A DNA stretch of 64,000 nt, from assembly GCF_027409185.1 (NCBI RefSeq), contig NC_084474.1, forward strand, positions 25,511,382 through 25,575,381, given 5' to 3'. The notes below the pieces were generated by a model that did no database searches, was not told where the DNA came from, and was given only the letters and a program-made list of their open reading frames with translations. Positions 11,590 through 22,555 of this stretch are shown here, piece by piece; positions within the stretch are counted from its first letter, which is position 1, and every line of letters begins with the position of its first letter. The stretch is from Cynocephalus volans (taxonomy: Eukaryota > Chordata > Mammalia > Dermoptera > Cynocephalidae). The translations under genes were made by a program, and so were the position numbers.

Positions 11590-11665
11590 ATTCATTCACT
11601 TAGCAGCTATTTATGGAGTGCCTGCTATGTACCAGGTCATGAGACACAGATCTTTCCACAAAGGT
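11590..11665 (-). mobile_element. L2 3'-end fragment, antisense
   Basis: 'attcattcacttagcagc' and 'gagtgcctgctatgtaccag' match the reverse complement of the L2 3' terminus. Short and diverged. Confidence 0.5.
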
Positions 11666-11849
11666 ATGCTAATATCTATAAACTCAATTCTTGACTAATT
11701 TTCAGGTTACAGGGTAGAGAGTGGATATAGCTTCAACTTTAGAGTTAGAAAAACCTGAATTAAAACCTGGCCATACATTGGGAGATGTAAGCAAATAATT
11801 TATCATCTCTTAGCTTCACTTCAGAAATCAGAGTGTCATCACTGACTTC

Positions 11850-12490
11850 CTCTTTCAACCTCATCCTACATAGAGTTCATCAATAGATTAGTCCTTGAAT
11901 ATGTCTTGAGCACATCCCATCCTCATCTTCTCATTTCTGGTTTTAACACTCACCCTTATCATTTGTTATGGATTCTTAACCCAAATAGTCACTGCTCACT
12001 GCCCACAAGATGTAAGTCTATACTTCTCACCAAGGAATTTGAGACTTTCAGTGAGTTAACTCTGCTTACATTAATCTCACGTGAAAATCCTCTTCCACAT
12101 ATATCCTACACTCTACCAGCCTGTTGCATGCCTCTGTGCTTTTGCACGTGATAGTTTTCAGTGCCAAAGCCTGAAACATTATCCCCGTCCTCTATCAATA
12201 CCATCTGAAAAATCCTTAAAATTTACTCTTCTTTCAACACTTTACTCGAACACCATTTCCTTTATGAGGCGTTCCTTGAGGGCAGCAGGCACAAGCAATT
12301 GCTCCTCAGAAGTACATTCACAGCATGCTCTCTTTGTCTATATTAGCACAGCACGTTCTCCATCCCTTGTGTATACGCCAACTGCCTCAAGACAGAACAC
12401 CTGAGGACAAAGACAAGGCCTTTCACCTTTGAATGCTCAGTCCTAACAGAATGTCTGCTATGGAGAGGCTTTGCAATAAATACTCATCAC
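11850..12490 (+). mobile_element. L2 LINE 3' region
   Basis: Order and wording fit the L2 3' end on the plus strand: 'gcctctgtgcttttgcacgt', 'gaggcgttccttgagggcag', 'tagcacagcacgttctccat', and 'tctgctatggagaggctttg' followed by 'caataaatactcat'. The open frames at 11906-12151 and 12081-12404 are remnants in this element. Confidence 0.7.
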
Positions 12491-13849
12491 AGTAATCGAG
12501 TCAGATTCGGGGATAAGTGGAAAAAAACACAAGTAATGTTTTTGGAGAAGGGGACATTTGATGTAGGCCTTGAAAAGCTTTGAAAATATTTCCTGAATTT
12601 TAAATATGTAATTTTGGGATATTCAGTGTTTTAAGACATATAAATGGGCATGTATATCTTTGGGTTCCTCTTTCTCTCTCTTTTGAGTATTTTGCCAGCT
12701 GAAGCTTTGTCTTCTCTATTCAAGAACCTAGGTGCAGTGCTCTGAGCATGATGAAGACATAAAAAGCGTGTTAATTATCTGATTTAAAGAAGCATTCTAC
12801 TCATGCCTCTTAGAGGAGGAAGACTTTTGGTTTCAGAAAGGTACCATCCTGATTTCCCAGTCCTATGTGGAATCAAAAATACTTGGTTTTTTAGCGGGGT
12901 CATGGATGGCCTTCTTTACGTCTCTATATTATACTGTATAGCAAATAGAAATGTCATTATTCACTGTTTATATTTAATTCTCCTGAACATGTTAAAAAAT
13001 ATATGTCATTTTACCTTTAAACCACAATGGAAAACATGCGACAATCGTGGGCACCTCATTGCTATTCCATTCAATTCTCCCTGGGCAGATTGCCTGAGTC
13101 CGATTGTGAAAGTAATAACTTGGACATCTTTCTACCTCAAATCGTGTCCGTTTAATGTTATCAATGATGATTAAGCTCTCGACTACTATGGCAGACTTCT
13201 TATATCTGAATCATTAAATGGAATTAACATGGACTATCCTATTCTTAACTATTGCATGTTTCCACATGATCATGTAAAATGCAGAAGAAAAGCATAGACA
13301 CCAATAAATAAATTAGGAGTCACGGAAATCCACAACCCGATAACGAAAGAAAAAAACCTATACCGTTGCAGTCTGCTGTAAGGGAAACTATTCCCATTAT
13401 TCTAAAAGTTCATATTTTATTAATGTCAACCTCTTGATTTTGGCAGCAAGTCATGGTTAGGAGCCAGGGAAATCATCATGGGGACCTCAGTGTTCTATTT
13501 CACAAGAAAGAGATCTCAGAAGAAATCCATGCTGCCTGGAGATCTTGCACTCGGAAATGCCTGCGTAATAAGAAACATATTGGCTAGATTTGAGGAGCTC
13601 ACGGAGTATGTAGAGGAAACACTGTCAAGTGGAATAGTGTAGCATGTGAGATGCAGCCAGAGCTATACAGACTTAATCCAAGGCGTGGATTAGGAAGACA
13701 AACTTGGAGGGGGAGGCTGGCTTACTTTTTCCTCTTGTCAAATGCTGAAGGGCTTACTCCTTGCTTTCCGCTACCGCACTTTGGCAGTTTTCAACCGGGC
13801 TCAGCCCTCAGCCCGCATTCGCTCACGGATTTGCTCCAGGCTGAGGCAT
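12491..13849. other. Promoter-upstream sequence, no recognised repeat
   Basis: This 1.36-kb stretch directly upstream of the CpG island seems free of recognisable interspersed repeats. It contains an open frame at 12803-13174 (123 codons, plus strand) without recognisable domains. Being unique and next to a promoter, it may hold regulatory sequence or a divergent non-coding transcript, but nothing in the sequence proves that. Confidence 0.4.
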
Positions 13850-14432
13850 AATTTTTAAAGGAAGGGAACTTCGCTTTCGAGGCAAATCCTTAGACCCACG
13901 CATCTTCTCACAGCTCTGGCCTTCTCTGACCCCGAGCTAGTGTAGGCAGAGCAGACGGTGCCGCGCAGAGGCGCAGAAGGGGCGATGGGGACGATCCACT
14001 TTCGAACTGCATTTGTAACTGCCACGGAGTAACCAACAAGCACTAGATTTACGTGCACTTTGAAAGAAGCACCTTCACCATTGGCTTTTTCAGCGGCGCT
14101 GTCGCTAGGGAGCGGCTGGTAGAGTGAGTACAACCTCGGGGACAAACCCCGGCTGTTCCCGTAACCTGGAAGACGGGCACACAGTCACGCGCGCACGGAC
14201 ACACACACATACACACACGCTGGCGGCGAGTTCGAGCCCCGCGGTCCCCGCTCGCCCGCCCGCGTGCGCCCCAAGACGGCTCCAGGCGGAGCAGTACCTC
14301 CGCGGCTCGCCGCCCGCCCCCGGATCCCTGCTGCTGCCGCCCAGAGGAGAAAGGAACCTCTGCCACCAATTTCCCTCCGGCGCCGGGCGCTGCGGAGAGC
14401 CGTGGGGGTGGGCCCGGAGGAGAACGCGATGA

Positions 14433-14663
14433 ATGAGTTCTCCCCTCGCCGCGGAGTTGTCTAGGGTGGCGGCGCCGCGCCCGGGCTCCTGGATCTCAGC
14501 GCCGCACGCGTTCGCGGCTCCCGGAGCTGCCGCCCACGCCCGCAGCTCGAGCCGAGCCAGCCGCACCCGGGGAGCCGAGACTCGGGAGGAGCTCCTGTCC
14601 CGGCCGCAGTCCGGGGCACAGGAGCGTTGTCCCCCGCGGAGGCGCACGGCCACGTCTCTGTCC
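14433..14663 (+). other. C8orf34: In-frame upstream extension of C8orf34 exon 1 (possible longer N-terminus)
   Basis: From ATG 14433 the frame stays open for 77 codons up to the MASHQQ start. The encoded stretch (MSSPLAAELS onward) is rich in Ala, Arg, Ser and Pro, as CpG-island sequence tends to be, and it could be either a real low-complexity N-terminus or a 5' UTR that happens to be open. Another ATG four bases upstream (14429) is in a different frame and ends after 11 codons, overlapping the 14433 start. Conservation of this frame in other mammals would decide. Confidence 0.5.
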
Positions 14664-14732
14664 ATGGCGTCTCATCAGCAAACCCGGATCCAAGCTTACC
14701 TGGAGAAGAACAAAATCGGCCCCCTGTTTGAG
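14664..14732 (+). CDS. C8orf34: C8orf34 (VEST1) coding exon 1: first 23 codons, then splice donor
   Basis: ATG at 14664 opens 23 codons beginning MASHQQTRIQAYLEKNKIGP and ending LFE. This is what I remember as the conserved N-terminus of vertebrate C8orf34 (vestibule-1). The exon ends exactly at GAG|gtaagg (donor GT at 14733-14734), a strong phase-0 5' splice site. The family protein has an RIIa-type dimerisation/docking fold at its N-terminus, and the IQAYLEKNKIGPLFE segment is the start of that helix pair. The rest must come from downstream exons, and I found none in this window. The cellular role is poorly known. The start context is weak (t at -3, G at +4). An ATG at 14433 in the same frame with no intervening stop could give an N-terminus 77 residues longer. 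Identification is secure; the start choice is less so. Confidence 0.92.
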
Positions 14733-14738
14733 GTAAGG
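14733..14738 (+). other. C8orf34: 5' splice site of C8orf34 intron 1
   Basis: The donor gtaagg directly follows the GAG codon and fits the mammalian U1 consensus. From here to position 64000 I found no acceptor-bounded exon encoding the next conserved C8orf34 segment, so the rest of the window is read as intron 1. Confidence 0.85.
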
Positions 14739-14934
14739 CGCTGTGGAGGAGGACGGCCTGTCTTTGGGGAAGGGGTGCAGAAACAAAACCAGAACACCCC
14801 CGAGGGAGGGAAGGGTGGAGAACAAACGCACGGGAGAGGGCGCCCTGTGATTCACTTGGAATTCGCTGTGTCCGGGCCAGGGGTCCTGGAACGCGGCCCG
14901 GCGGGCACTTCGCCAGTTACCTGGACTCGGACAG

Positions 14935-14971
14935 GTGAGTGGGGGGAGGGGGACGGGGGGAGGGGGAGGGC
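14935..14971 (+). other. Strong donor-like site next to a G-quadruplex-prone run
   Basis: ACAG|gtgagt at 14935 is a near-ideal donor 202 bp beyond the canonical one. It is followed at once by G-runs of 3-6 separated by single A or AC, which could form a G-quadruplex in DNA or RNA. The frame from 14664 is open to 15053, but use of this donor would add 202 bases and shift the downstream frame. Confidence 0.55.
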
Positions 14972-15050
14972 AGCCTCAGCCTGGCAGGGGACGTTCGAAC
15001 CGTCTGTTTGTCCTGCACCTCGCAGCCACATGTACAGGACCTGGACAGAT

Positions 15051-18000
15051 TGAGACAGGGGATGCTCACAGATGCATGCGCTCACACTACCTTACATGCG
15101 CTCACTTTCTTCTTGGAATTCACAATATTTTGTGTGTTGGATTAATGTGGGCGGTAATAGAACCCCCAAAACGTGGAGGAGGTGCTTCGCAGTGGGAAGG
15201 AATATGGTTAACTGGAAGAAAGCTGAACTGATGAGGAGTGGGCTTCATTAGATGCGGGCGTGTTGAATGAAATTGGCAAACCGGGAGACTGACATTGGTC
15301 TCCGGATGGAAGGAGAGTTCTTTGCATTGCAGACCCTCCTTCTGCTAGGTGGAGAAAGGGCCGGAGAAAGGCTCTGGAAAAGCACACACGTATTTATGGG
15401 AAGGAGACGTGTAGCTCTGAGCTATTTTCTCTCACCATTAATGAATCGATGACAACATACAGTAGGAGAAAGAAGAGCGGGAGGACGAGAGAAAACGAGA
15501 ACTGGAGACCGAAACCTGGCACCAGCAAAGCGTCCCGCCGGTTGCCTGGGCGCTGGGCAAAGGTGGGGCTTGCGGGGCAGGTAGATGGGGAGGCCCGCGG
15601 GCAGGGTGCCCACGGTTCCTTTCTCTCCTGGGCAAGCTGCGAGAGGACGTGGGAGGGTCGAGGTACCCCACTCCCGAAGAGGTTGTAGCTGTTTCTGGGG
15701 GTGTTGCATGTTTTAGGCGCCTGAGCCAGTCGGAAACACGGCACAAGGCAGAGGGTGCACTGGGGATCGCGGAGAACGGAGCATCTTCTCTGGGACTGAA
15801 AAGAAGCGGATGAGAACTGCAGAGAAAAAAATAATGCGACTTAATGCCCCTGGCCAGAAAGGGAGAAGAGGACAAAGGTGGGGTCAGACAGGTCTTTTCT
15901 CTGGAGAGGACGGGTTTCAAATAAATTGCAAGAATTCCTAAGTTTTTTCGCTCAACTTTAAGTTGACATTGTATTGTCTTGAAAGACACGACCATTGTTT
16001 CAACTGAAACTCGTTGTATGGGGGTCACGAAGTCCTGCAAATGTCTTCTTTCTTTTTCAGCCAAAAATATTAGCAAAGGAAGTCTGTGTAAGAGCAAAGT
16101 AGAATTGCTGGAGCTACCAGAATTCTTTGCCCTTAGTCTAATTATAGACTATACATAATCCCATATAATTAACAAAAGGCAGGAACATACTAATCCTCCG
16201 TGACAGTGTATTAATTGCATCAAAAGAATCATAAAATAAACGTATGTAGAGTGTGTGTTTGCTGGCTACTCTCCTAGAGTATAAAGTACAATGAGCCAGG
16301 GAGAGTAAGTGAATTATTTTGTAATAGGTGCTGTTCTCATTTAACTTACTTTAAAATTTTCAAGATTCTTTCCAAGTAATAATAATAGTTTGGAATACAT
16401 ATAAACTTTCTACATAGTTAGGAAGAAAAAAAAAAAAAACCTTGATATTTATCAAGTGTTCCCTTCCCCGCCCCCTGCTCCCCACCCCTTTTAATACTCA
16501 CCAATTAATTCTGCACTGAAAAATTTTAAGTGAGGCAAAATTGTCTCATAAAAGCTTTAGCTCATCTCACTAAAAAACAAACACCAACACAAAATTATAC
16601 ACTTTGTATTTTATTGAATACAAATGTGTCCATTAGCTTGGATTATAGTGAATACTTAATGAAGGGTTAATGTGCACTTTAAATAATTGAAGGAAGAAAA
16701 ATGAATAATAAATTGTCTTCTACTTTTAGTAGAATCATGATAGAGCTTGCTTTTAAGAGTAGAATTACGTGTATTTCACAAAATTGGAAAATGTCACTAG
16801 CCTGTAGCCTCTCTCTTCTCATGCTAGATAAACACTGAAGAAATACTACCCACGAAATGGCTATTGTTGATCTAACATTCTTGTCAAAGCTCCCAGGACC
16901 TTACTCAATGGTTCTCATAAGAGGTTAGAGGAGGTGCCCAGGAATCTGAATTTATTCGGAAGCAGCACAAATGATTGCTACAGTTTTAATTCCTGAGCAC
17001 ATTTTAAGAAATAATGGCATAAGCTTAAGTCTCCTTTTACCAATCACAAATTGAAATAGGCGACTCCAAGTTTTATCATCTATGCTTTGTTGTGATTTGT
17101 TGTGTTGAGTCACTGGAGTTGGTAACACAAACTTCTTTAGTTTTGAAAATATGCAATATCTGACAATATGTCCCCTTGTAGATTTAATATGTTAGGAATG
17201 TTTTAAGAAAACTTAGAGTGACACACTCTAAAGATAGCACATGAATGTTATTTAAAACGATAGCAAGCTAATTTATAAACTGAAATTGAGAATACTTGTA
17301 TCCTGTTTTTTACCTGTATGACTTATTTACTTAGTTTATTTCTTAGTTACTTAGTTTATTTCTTTATTTCTAACGTTTTATTATTTGAGAAGCTTACAAA
17401 AGTGCTACACGCAATATGGTATTTGTAAAAGTACCTTAGATTGAAATTAACATTATGTCCGGGCAATTTAGGAGCACAAATTTATGCTATCTTTTAATAT
17501 GATTGAAGATGATTGAAAGCCATTCGTAAAAGTCACTGCATTTGCATCTTGGGTAATGATATTTTCATTAAATAATATGAAAACGTAAGGTGACAATGGC
17601 TTACATTCCACAAACTCTTTGAAATGTTTATGAGATGGAGTAATTTCAGTATTCTCATTGGCTTATTCAAGGCAAGCAAGCAGTGAACAGCCTGTGCATC
17701 AGTCTATAGGAATGCTTGATATTGCTGCAATAAAGTAGTACTCTAATCCTATTTAATTTGGGTTTCCACACATAACTCTTTACATAAATGGCAAGGTGTA
17801 AAATGGTTCTGCTCTCACCAAAGTAGAGTACTTTTGCAATACGCATAAGCAAGAGCTTGTCTTGGCTCTGAGGCCAGCTGGTTAACAAAGAGGTCAGCAG
17901 TCAGAAATTCTAAAATTGAACAATTTGCTACTTATTGGATTAAAGTGATGCATTTTGCCTGTATTGTAAGCAGTTTAACTTCATTCCAAAGAAGTTATAT

Positions 18001-19399
18001 GATGTGGAATATCACAATAAATTTCTTATTTTCCACATAAAGAAGTGTAAAATTTTTAGTTTCTCCCATTCCCATTAACTAAATAGAATAATGATTTGAA
18101 AATTATTAGTTGGAAAAGTGCTTGGGGCAGTCGTATATCTTGATTCAGGCCTGATCACACTCACAAGAGTGTGAAATCCTAAACTATAAAAAAATAGCAT
18201 AATGGGGTTCTTTATAAAATCTCCATAGAATTTTTAAATCCAAGTGTTCATGCAGTTGATGTGGCAAACCAAACTCACTACATTTGTCCAAGTGTGGTCT
18301 GACCCTCTCCAAGTAGAATGGAACCACTTTCCCACCATCTTGGAGTAGCTCAAAGTACTTCCACTCACGCTGTCTGAATTTGTGTTAACCGATTTGGCGT
18401 ACATGTTATGAGGTGGACTCATATCAAAGTCATGGTCATCCATGTGCCCACATCATTTATACGCTTTGGGGCTGAACGGCTTGCTGTTCTCTGGTTCCCT
18501 GCCCCACACTTTCCAGACATGTCAGTAGCCCCAAACTCCAGCCTGCCGCCCCCCACAGCAAGCTCCTCACTTCGCTTCATTCACCTCCCCAATTTTCAGT
18601 CTGAGAAACGCCCTTGCCCTCATCAGAGAGCTGTAGCATTCGTACAGATCTCCTTCAGTCGTTTTCCCTTCATAAGGATCGCAGTCCTGGGCTGCCTGTT
18701 GTTCAGTGCCTGAAAACAAATACCTCATCTGTTTTGGCCAGATTTGTGGTTGTTTGGGGCAGCAGTGTTGGTGATAAGGATACAAGTTACTCTCTTAGGG
18801 GCAGAGTGGGATTCTCCCCTTAAAGATATTTTAATGTTTAAAAATAATTTGCCTTTAAAAAATGTTAGAATGTCATTTTATTTAAAAGAATAGGAAAATG
18901 CATATATGGGAGAAGTAATAAAACATAAGCTTGGCATTTATAACATGTTCAGCTTAACTACTTATAAATATGTTTTTGGCTTGGAGTTATGAAGACATTT
19001 CCTGTATCCAAATTTGTATTCATCTTTATAATCTTACAGCAGTTAGAGGAGCAGTAGACCAAGAAAGCAATTCCTTTTTATATATTTTTGCTTAGAGACA
19101 AAGTTAAGCATTGTCATTGATTTACATCAAATGGTCTTTAAAAATGTTACTTTCATTAACATGTTTTAGATTATTAGCCTATTTTTATATCTTCCTTGAT
19201 ATATTTTATTTTCAAGTAATTTATAAGTAACTCAATAAAATGACTCAAGATTAAACTCCATATATTAACTTTAGATATAATAAAATATAAGTATACCAAA
19301 ATGGCATCAGTAAATTTGAAAGAAGTTATATTTTAGTGTTACTGGGTCTCTTTTAAGAGGATGTGATTGATGGAAATATGAGGTTACAAAAATAATCTA
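15051..19399. other. Proximal intron 1, largely unassigned
   Basis: CpG-moderate sequence continues to about 15,760 and then returns to AT-rich intron. Apart from a possible MER5-like piece (16,890-17,020) and A-runs near 16427, I recognise no element, exon or RNA gene. The GC-rich open frames between 15267 and 16097 overlap on both strands and look like compositional artefacts. Confidence 0.4.
16890..17020. mobile_element. Possible MER5-like hAT fragment
   Basis: 'caatggttctcataag' at the left, 'cccaggaatctgaattt' in the middle and 'gagcacattttaagaaa' at the right suggest a decayed MER5 element. The inverted termini are poor. Confidence 0.35.
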
Positions 19400-19459
19400 G
19401 GCCTTCCTTTCCTTAAAAATTCATTTTAAAAGCCAGTAGGCAGACTTATGTAAAGAGGA

Positions 19460-19550
19460 CCACTAAGTGGGGCAGTTGACCTGGACAGTATCAGGACAAG
19501 ATTAAAGAAGGGGGCTGAGTGGGGCAGTGGCCTGGCAGGATCAGGAGATT
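19460..19550. repeat. Diverged tandem duplication, unit about 52 bp
   Basis: 'aagtggggcagttgacctgg' with 'acagtatcaggacaag' (from 19467) is followed by 'gagtggggcagtggcctggc' with 'aggatcaggaga' (from 19518). The two share most positions with small indels. Confidence 0.6.
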
Positions 19551-19599
19551 TGTTATATATGAGATGGGACAGGGCATTGAGAAAATAAGTAAATGTGTC

Positions 19600-20865
19600 G
19601 AAAACCATACAAGCCAGGTTTTTCACTGATGGAAATAGGAGTCACAAAGATAAACAAGGGAAAAGTTAGAATGAACCTTGTGGTGCTGGATTGGAATTGG
19701 AGGTATTGGTGTGATCTTATGACTTTCAGTAATAGAAATAGGTATAGATGTAATAGAACTATATATAAATTTGTATATATTTACATATACTTAGGGGTAC
19801 ATGTACCTACATTTATTTCCTCACTCTGTCTACTGTGAGGCCTGGAAATACCAACACCCCAGTAGCAATGAGCACAACTTGTGGCCAGATTTTGGTTTCT
19901 AAATACCATTCTTCATTAAGTAGAACCAGGTATCCTTGGAGAAATGGTGGATTCCATGTTTGGGGCTGAGAAAGTCACAATGAACCAGGAACATCTTATG
20001 TCAAAAAGTAAGAAAATACCCAAAGAATGGTAGGGATGTGTCACACGGATGCAGGAGCCAGCTTGAAAAGTATCCTAGCCCTGAGACAACTTGATGATCA
20101 AAATAAAGGATGATAGTGACAGATTATTTTACTGAATGAAAAAGGAATATTTTATTCCACTGGAATTTAATGAAATATGGAATGTGTTCAATCCATGGGG
20201 CAAAGAGGAAGCTTTCACTTGTAGTAGTGGAAGGCCAACTAATAAAAGTAGAAGGGATGGTGGAATTGGAAAATCACTACTTGGCAACCATCTGAGTGAT
20301 AATTCAGGCAAGAAACATTAATCAATGCCAAAACTAATGGGTGAAAATTGGTTGAACAATGGGATGTTATATAATCTAAGTAACTTCCCACAAAATACTT
20401 GTTAATAAGAAATAGAAAAAGTATCTTTTTACAGTAAAGAAATTTGGCAGGCACCACATTGCTAAAGTGATGGGAAGAACCAATATCATGTGCCCCCGAC
20501 AGGATGCAATTAAAACAGCACAGCATTGCTCCTGTGATATTCCTGCCAATCATGTATAACTTGAATTGAATAATGGTAAAATACCTAATAAACCTAATGG
20601 GAAAATCCTACAAAGTAACTTTCCTAGAGTCTTTAAAAATGTCGAGATCATGAAGGTCCAGGGAAGTCTCAGACAGAAGGGACATGACAACTAAGTAGAA
20701 AATATGGTTCCAGATTTGATACTTCTGCTATTAAGGATGTTATTGGGAAAGCTGACAAAATTTGAATGGGGTCTGTAGGTACAGGGTATATGGAGTTCTT
20801 TGTATTCTTCCATATACTTTTTCTGTAAACTTAAAATAATATCAAACTAAAAAAATTAAAAATAG
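19600..20865 (+). mobile_element. Old L1ME/HAL1-like 3' UTR
   Basis: Phrases typical of an ancient L1 3' UTR occur in order: 'caacaccccagtagcaatgag' near 19850, 'gctcctgtgatattcctgcc' near 20528, 'tttaaaaatgtcgagatcatg' near 20632, 'ggacatgacaactaagtag' near 20680, 'ggagttctttgtattcttcc' near 20790 and a terminal 'aaaataatatcaaactaaaa'. Assigned from memory of L1ME/HAL1 consensus; subfamily and left boundary are uncertain. Confidence 0.5.
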
Positions 20866-21260
20866 CAAAAAGGAGCATCTAGGAAATAAGCGTTTACAAA
20901 GTAATTCACTCATTAAGTTTCTTTAAATAGTAATGTATGTCAGTGTAGTTAAGAATTTTATCAATGTTTATACATGGAAATGGTTTATATAATAAGTAAT
21001 AAGCTAAAAATCTGAGTTAAGAAAATTTACATTTCTGGTTAGCCTAGCATATGCATTTTCCTCTTCTCGCTCTCAAAATTTTATTGAAATATCTGAAAAA
21101 ATATTTAAAAAGTTAACATGTAAGAGTACTGGAGTTCAAAAAAGAGTGCTGAGGTCGAGACTGTTTCTCCTTCTTTACAAACAGAATTCTTTTATTATGA
21201 GTGGTGGCATCTCTTTGCACCTCTATGTGGTGTATGTGGTCAAGTAACAGAGTCAAATAT

Positions 21261-21745
21261 GTTGTTTTAGTCCATTTTGTGCTACTATAACAGAACACCT
21301 GAGACTGGGTAATTTATAAATAACAGAAATTTATTTCTCACAGTTCTGGAGGCTGGGAAGTCCAAGATCAAGGTGCTGGCATTTGCTCTGGTGAGGGCCT
21401 TCTTGCTATGTCCTCACGTGGAAGAAGGCAGAAGGACAAGCTGGCTGAATGCTGTGTGAAGCCTCTTTTTAAAGGGCCTTGATTCCATTAATGAGGCAGC
21501 AGCTCTCATGGCCAAATGCCCTCTATTTTTTTTTTTTTTTTTTTTTTTGGTGACTGGCTGGTACAGGTATCTGAACCCTTGACTTTGCTGTTACAAGGCT
21601 ACACTGTAACTTGTACTTGTAACTTGTACTTGTAAATCGTACTTGTAACTGAGATAACCGACCAGCCTCCCCCTCCCCCCATGCCCTCTCAAAGTCCCCA
21701 CCTCTTTATACTATCACATCAACAACTCCTGAACCTTGGAAGGTG
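21261..21745 (-). mobile_element. MLT1-like LTR (ERVL-MaLR), antisense, split by a SINE
   Basis: 'tttagtccattttgtgctac', 'gagactgggtaatttataaa', 'agttctggaggctgggaagt' and 'ccaagatcaaggtgctgg' give the reverse complement of an MLT1 LTR. After a SINE insertion the LTR resumes with 'ctctcaaagtccccacctc'. Solo LTRs like this remain after recombination between the two LTRs of an ancient endogenous retrovirus-like element. Confidence 0.8.
21525..21680 (-). mobile_element. tRNA-Ile-derived SINE monomer, antisense, with internal 13-bp triplication
   Basis: The 9-bp target duplication atgccctct (21516-21524 and 21681-21689) flanks an insert with a long T-run (antisense poly-A) at its left. On the minus strand the body reads as a tRNA-like head with A-box-like sequence ('gctggtcggttatctcag') at the right end. 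The anticodon region is expanded by three tandem 13-bp units at 21610-21648 (cttgtacttgtaa, twice, then atcgtacttgtaa). Confidence 0.8.
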
Positions 21746-21789
21746 CCTTAAAATGCATCAACTCATTTTGGACACGCTCCCTGCTGTCT

Positions 21790-22555
21790 AAAATGCCCAT
21801 TTGTAATTTCTGCCTCCAACACCGTCTAACTCCCTCCACATCCCTAGTCAGCCGCTAATCTCCTTTTTGTCACTACGGATTAGTTTTCATTTTGTAGAGT
21901 TTTCTATGAATGGAATCATATACCTTGCACTCCTTTTTTGTTTTTGGTATATCTTTTTTTACTCAAGATAATTATTTCCATATTCATCCGTGTTATGGCA
22001 TGTATCAGTGGTTTACACTCTTTCATTGGTGAGTACTATTCCATATGGATATATCCTTTTATTTCTCTTGGGTAAATACCTGGAGTGGATTGGCTGGATC
22101 AGACAGTATATGTAAAACTTTTTAAGAAACTAGCCATTAGTTTGGCAAAGAGGACGTAGCATTTCACATTCTTGTGAATAGTGTATGAGAGTTCTAATTG
22201 TTCCACATTCTATCAATTGTCTTTTTAATAATAGCCATTCTAATAGGTTTGTGGTGGTATCTCACTGTGATTTTAATTTACATTTCCATGATGACTAATG
22301 CTGCTGACTCTCTCTACATGTGATTATTTGCCTCCCATATATCTTTGGTGAAGTGTCTGTTCAAATATTTTACCCAGTTTTTACTGGGTATTTTGTATTC
22401 TTGTTTTTGAGTTTTAAGAATCTTTGCATTTTTGTATGAATTTTAGAATCAGTTTGTCAATTTTCACACAAAAATACCTGCTGGGATTTAAACTGGGATT
22501 GTGTTGAATCTAGAGATACAGTTAGGCAGAATTGCCATCTTAATTTTGAGTCTGT
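21790..22555 (-). mobile_element. Old L1M 3' fragment, antisense
   Basis: The plus strand shows the reverse complement of an L1M 3' end: 'tatgaatggaatcatatacc', 'ttcatccgtgttatggcatg', 'tttctcttgggtaaatacct', 'gtggtggtatctcactgtga', 'tttgtcaattttcacacaaa', ending near 'gccatcttaattttgagtc'. Frames are degenerate. Confidence 0.75.

Larger units (their letters stand above)
13850..15050. promoter_or_regulatory. C8orf34: CpG-island promoter region of C8orf34
   Basis: GC content and CpG density rise sharply here against the AT-rich flanks, with many CG dinucleotides between about 13,890 and 14,930 and GC-box-like ccgcccacgccc and cgcccgcccccgg blocks. The first coding exon lies inside. I see no TATA box at a sensible distance, as expected for a CpG-island promoter with dispersed start sites. 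The transcription start cannot be fixed from sequence. In human a non-coding antisense partner (C8orf34-AS1) is annotated near this promoter (from memory), so divergent transcription is possible. A short interrupted CA run lies at 14197-14218. Confidence 0.8.

Noticed and set aside
12803..13174. 123-codon open frame upstream of the CpG island
   Set aside because: No recognisable domain, AT-rich composition, no supporting splice or start context; the length is not unusual by chance.
14105..14665. 186-codon minus-strand frame opposite C8orf34 exon 1
   Set aside because: Mirror image of GC-rich sequence; no known protein and it overlaps the sense coding exon.
14433..15053. Single 206-codon gene across exon 1 and intron start
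   Set aside because: The conserved coding part ends at the GAG|gtaagg donor; the frame after 14733 is intronic and only stays open because of CpG-rich composition.
15438..16097. 219-codon minus-strand frame
   Set aside because: No domain or family recognised; overlapping frames on both strands suggest composition only.
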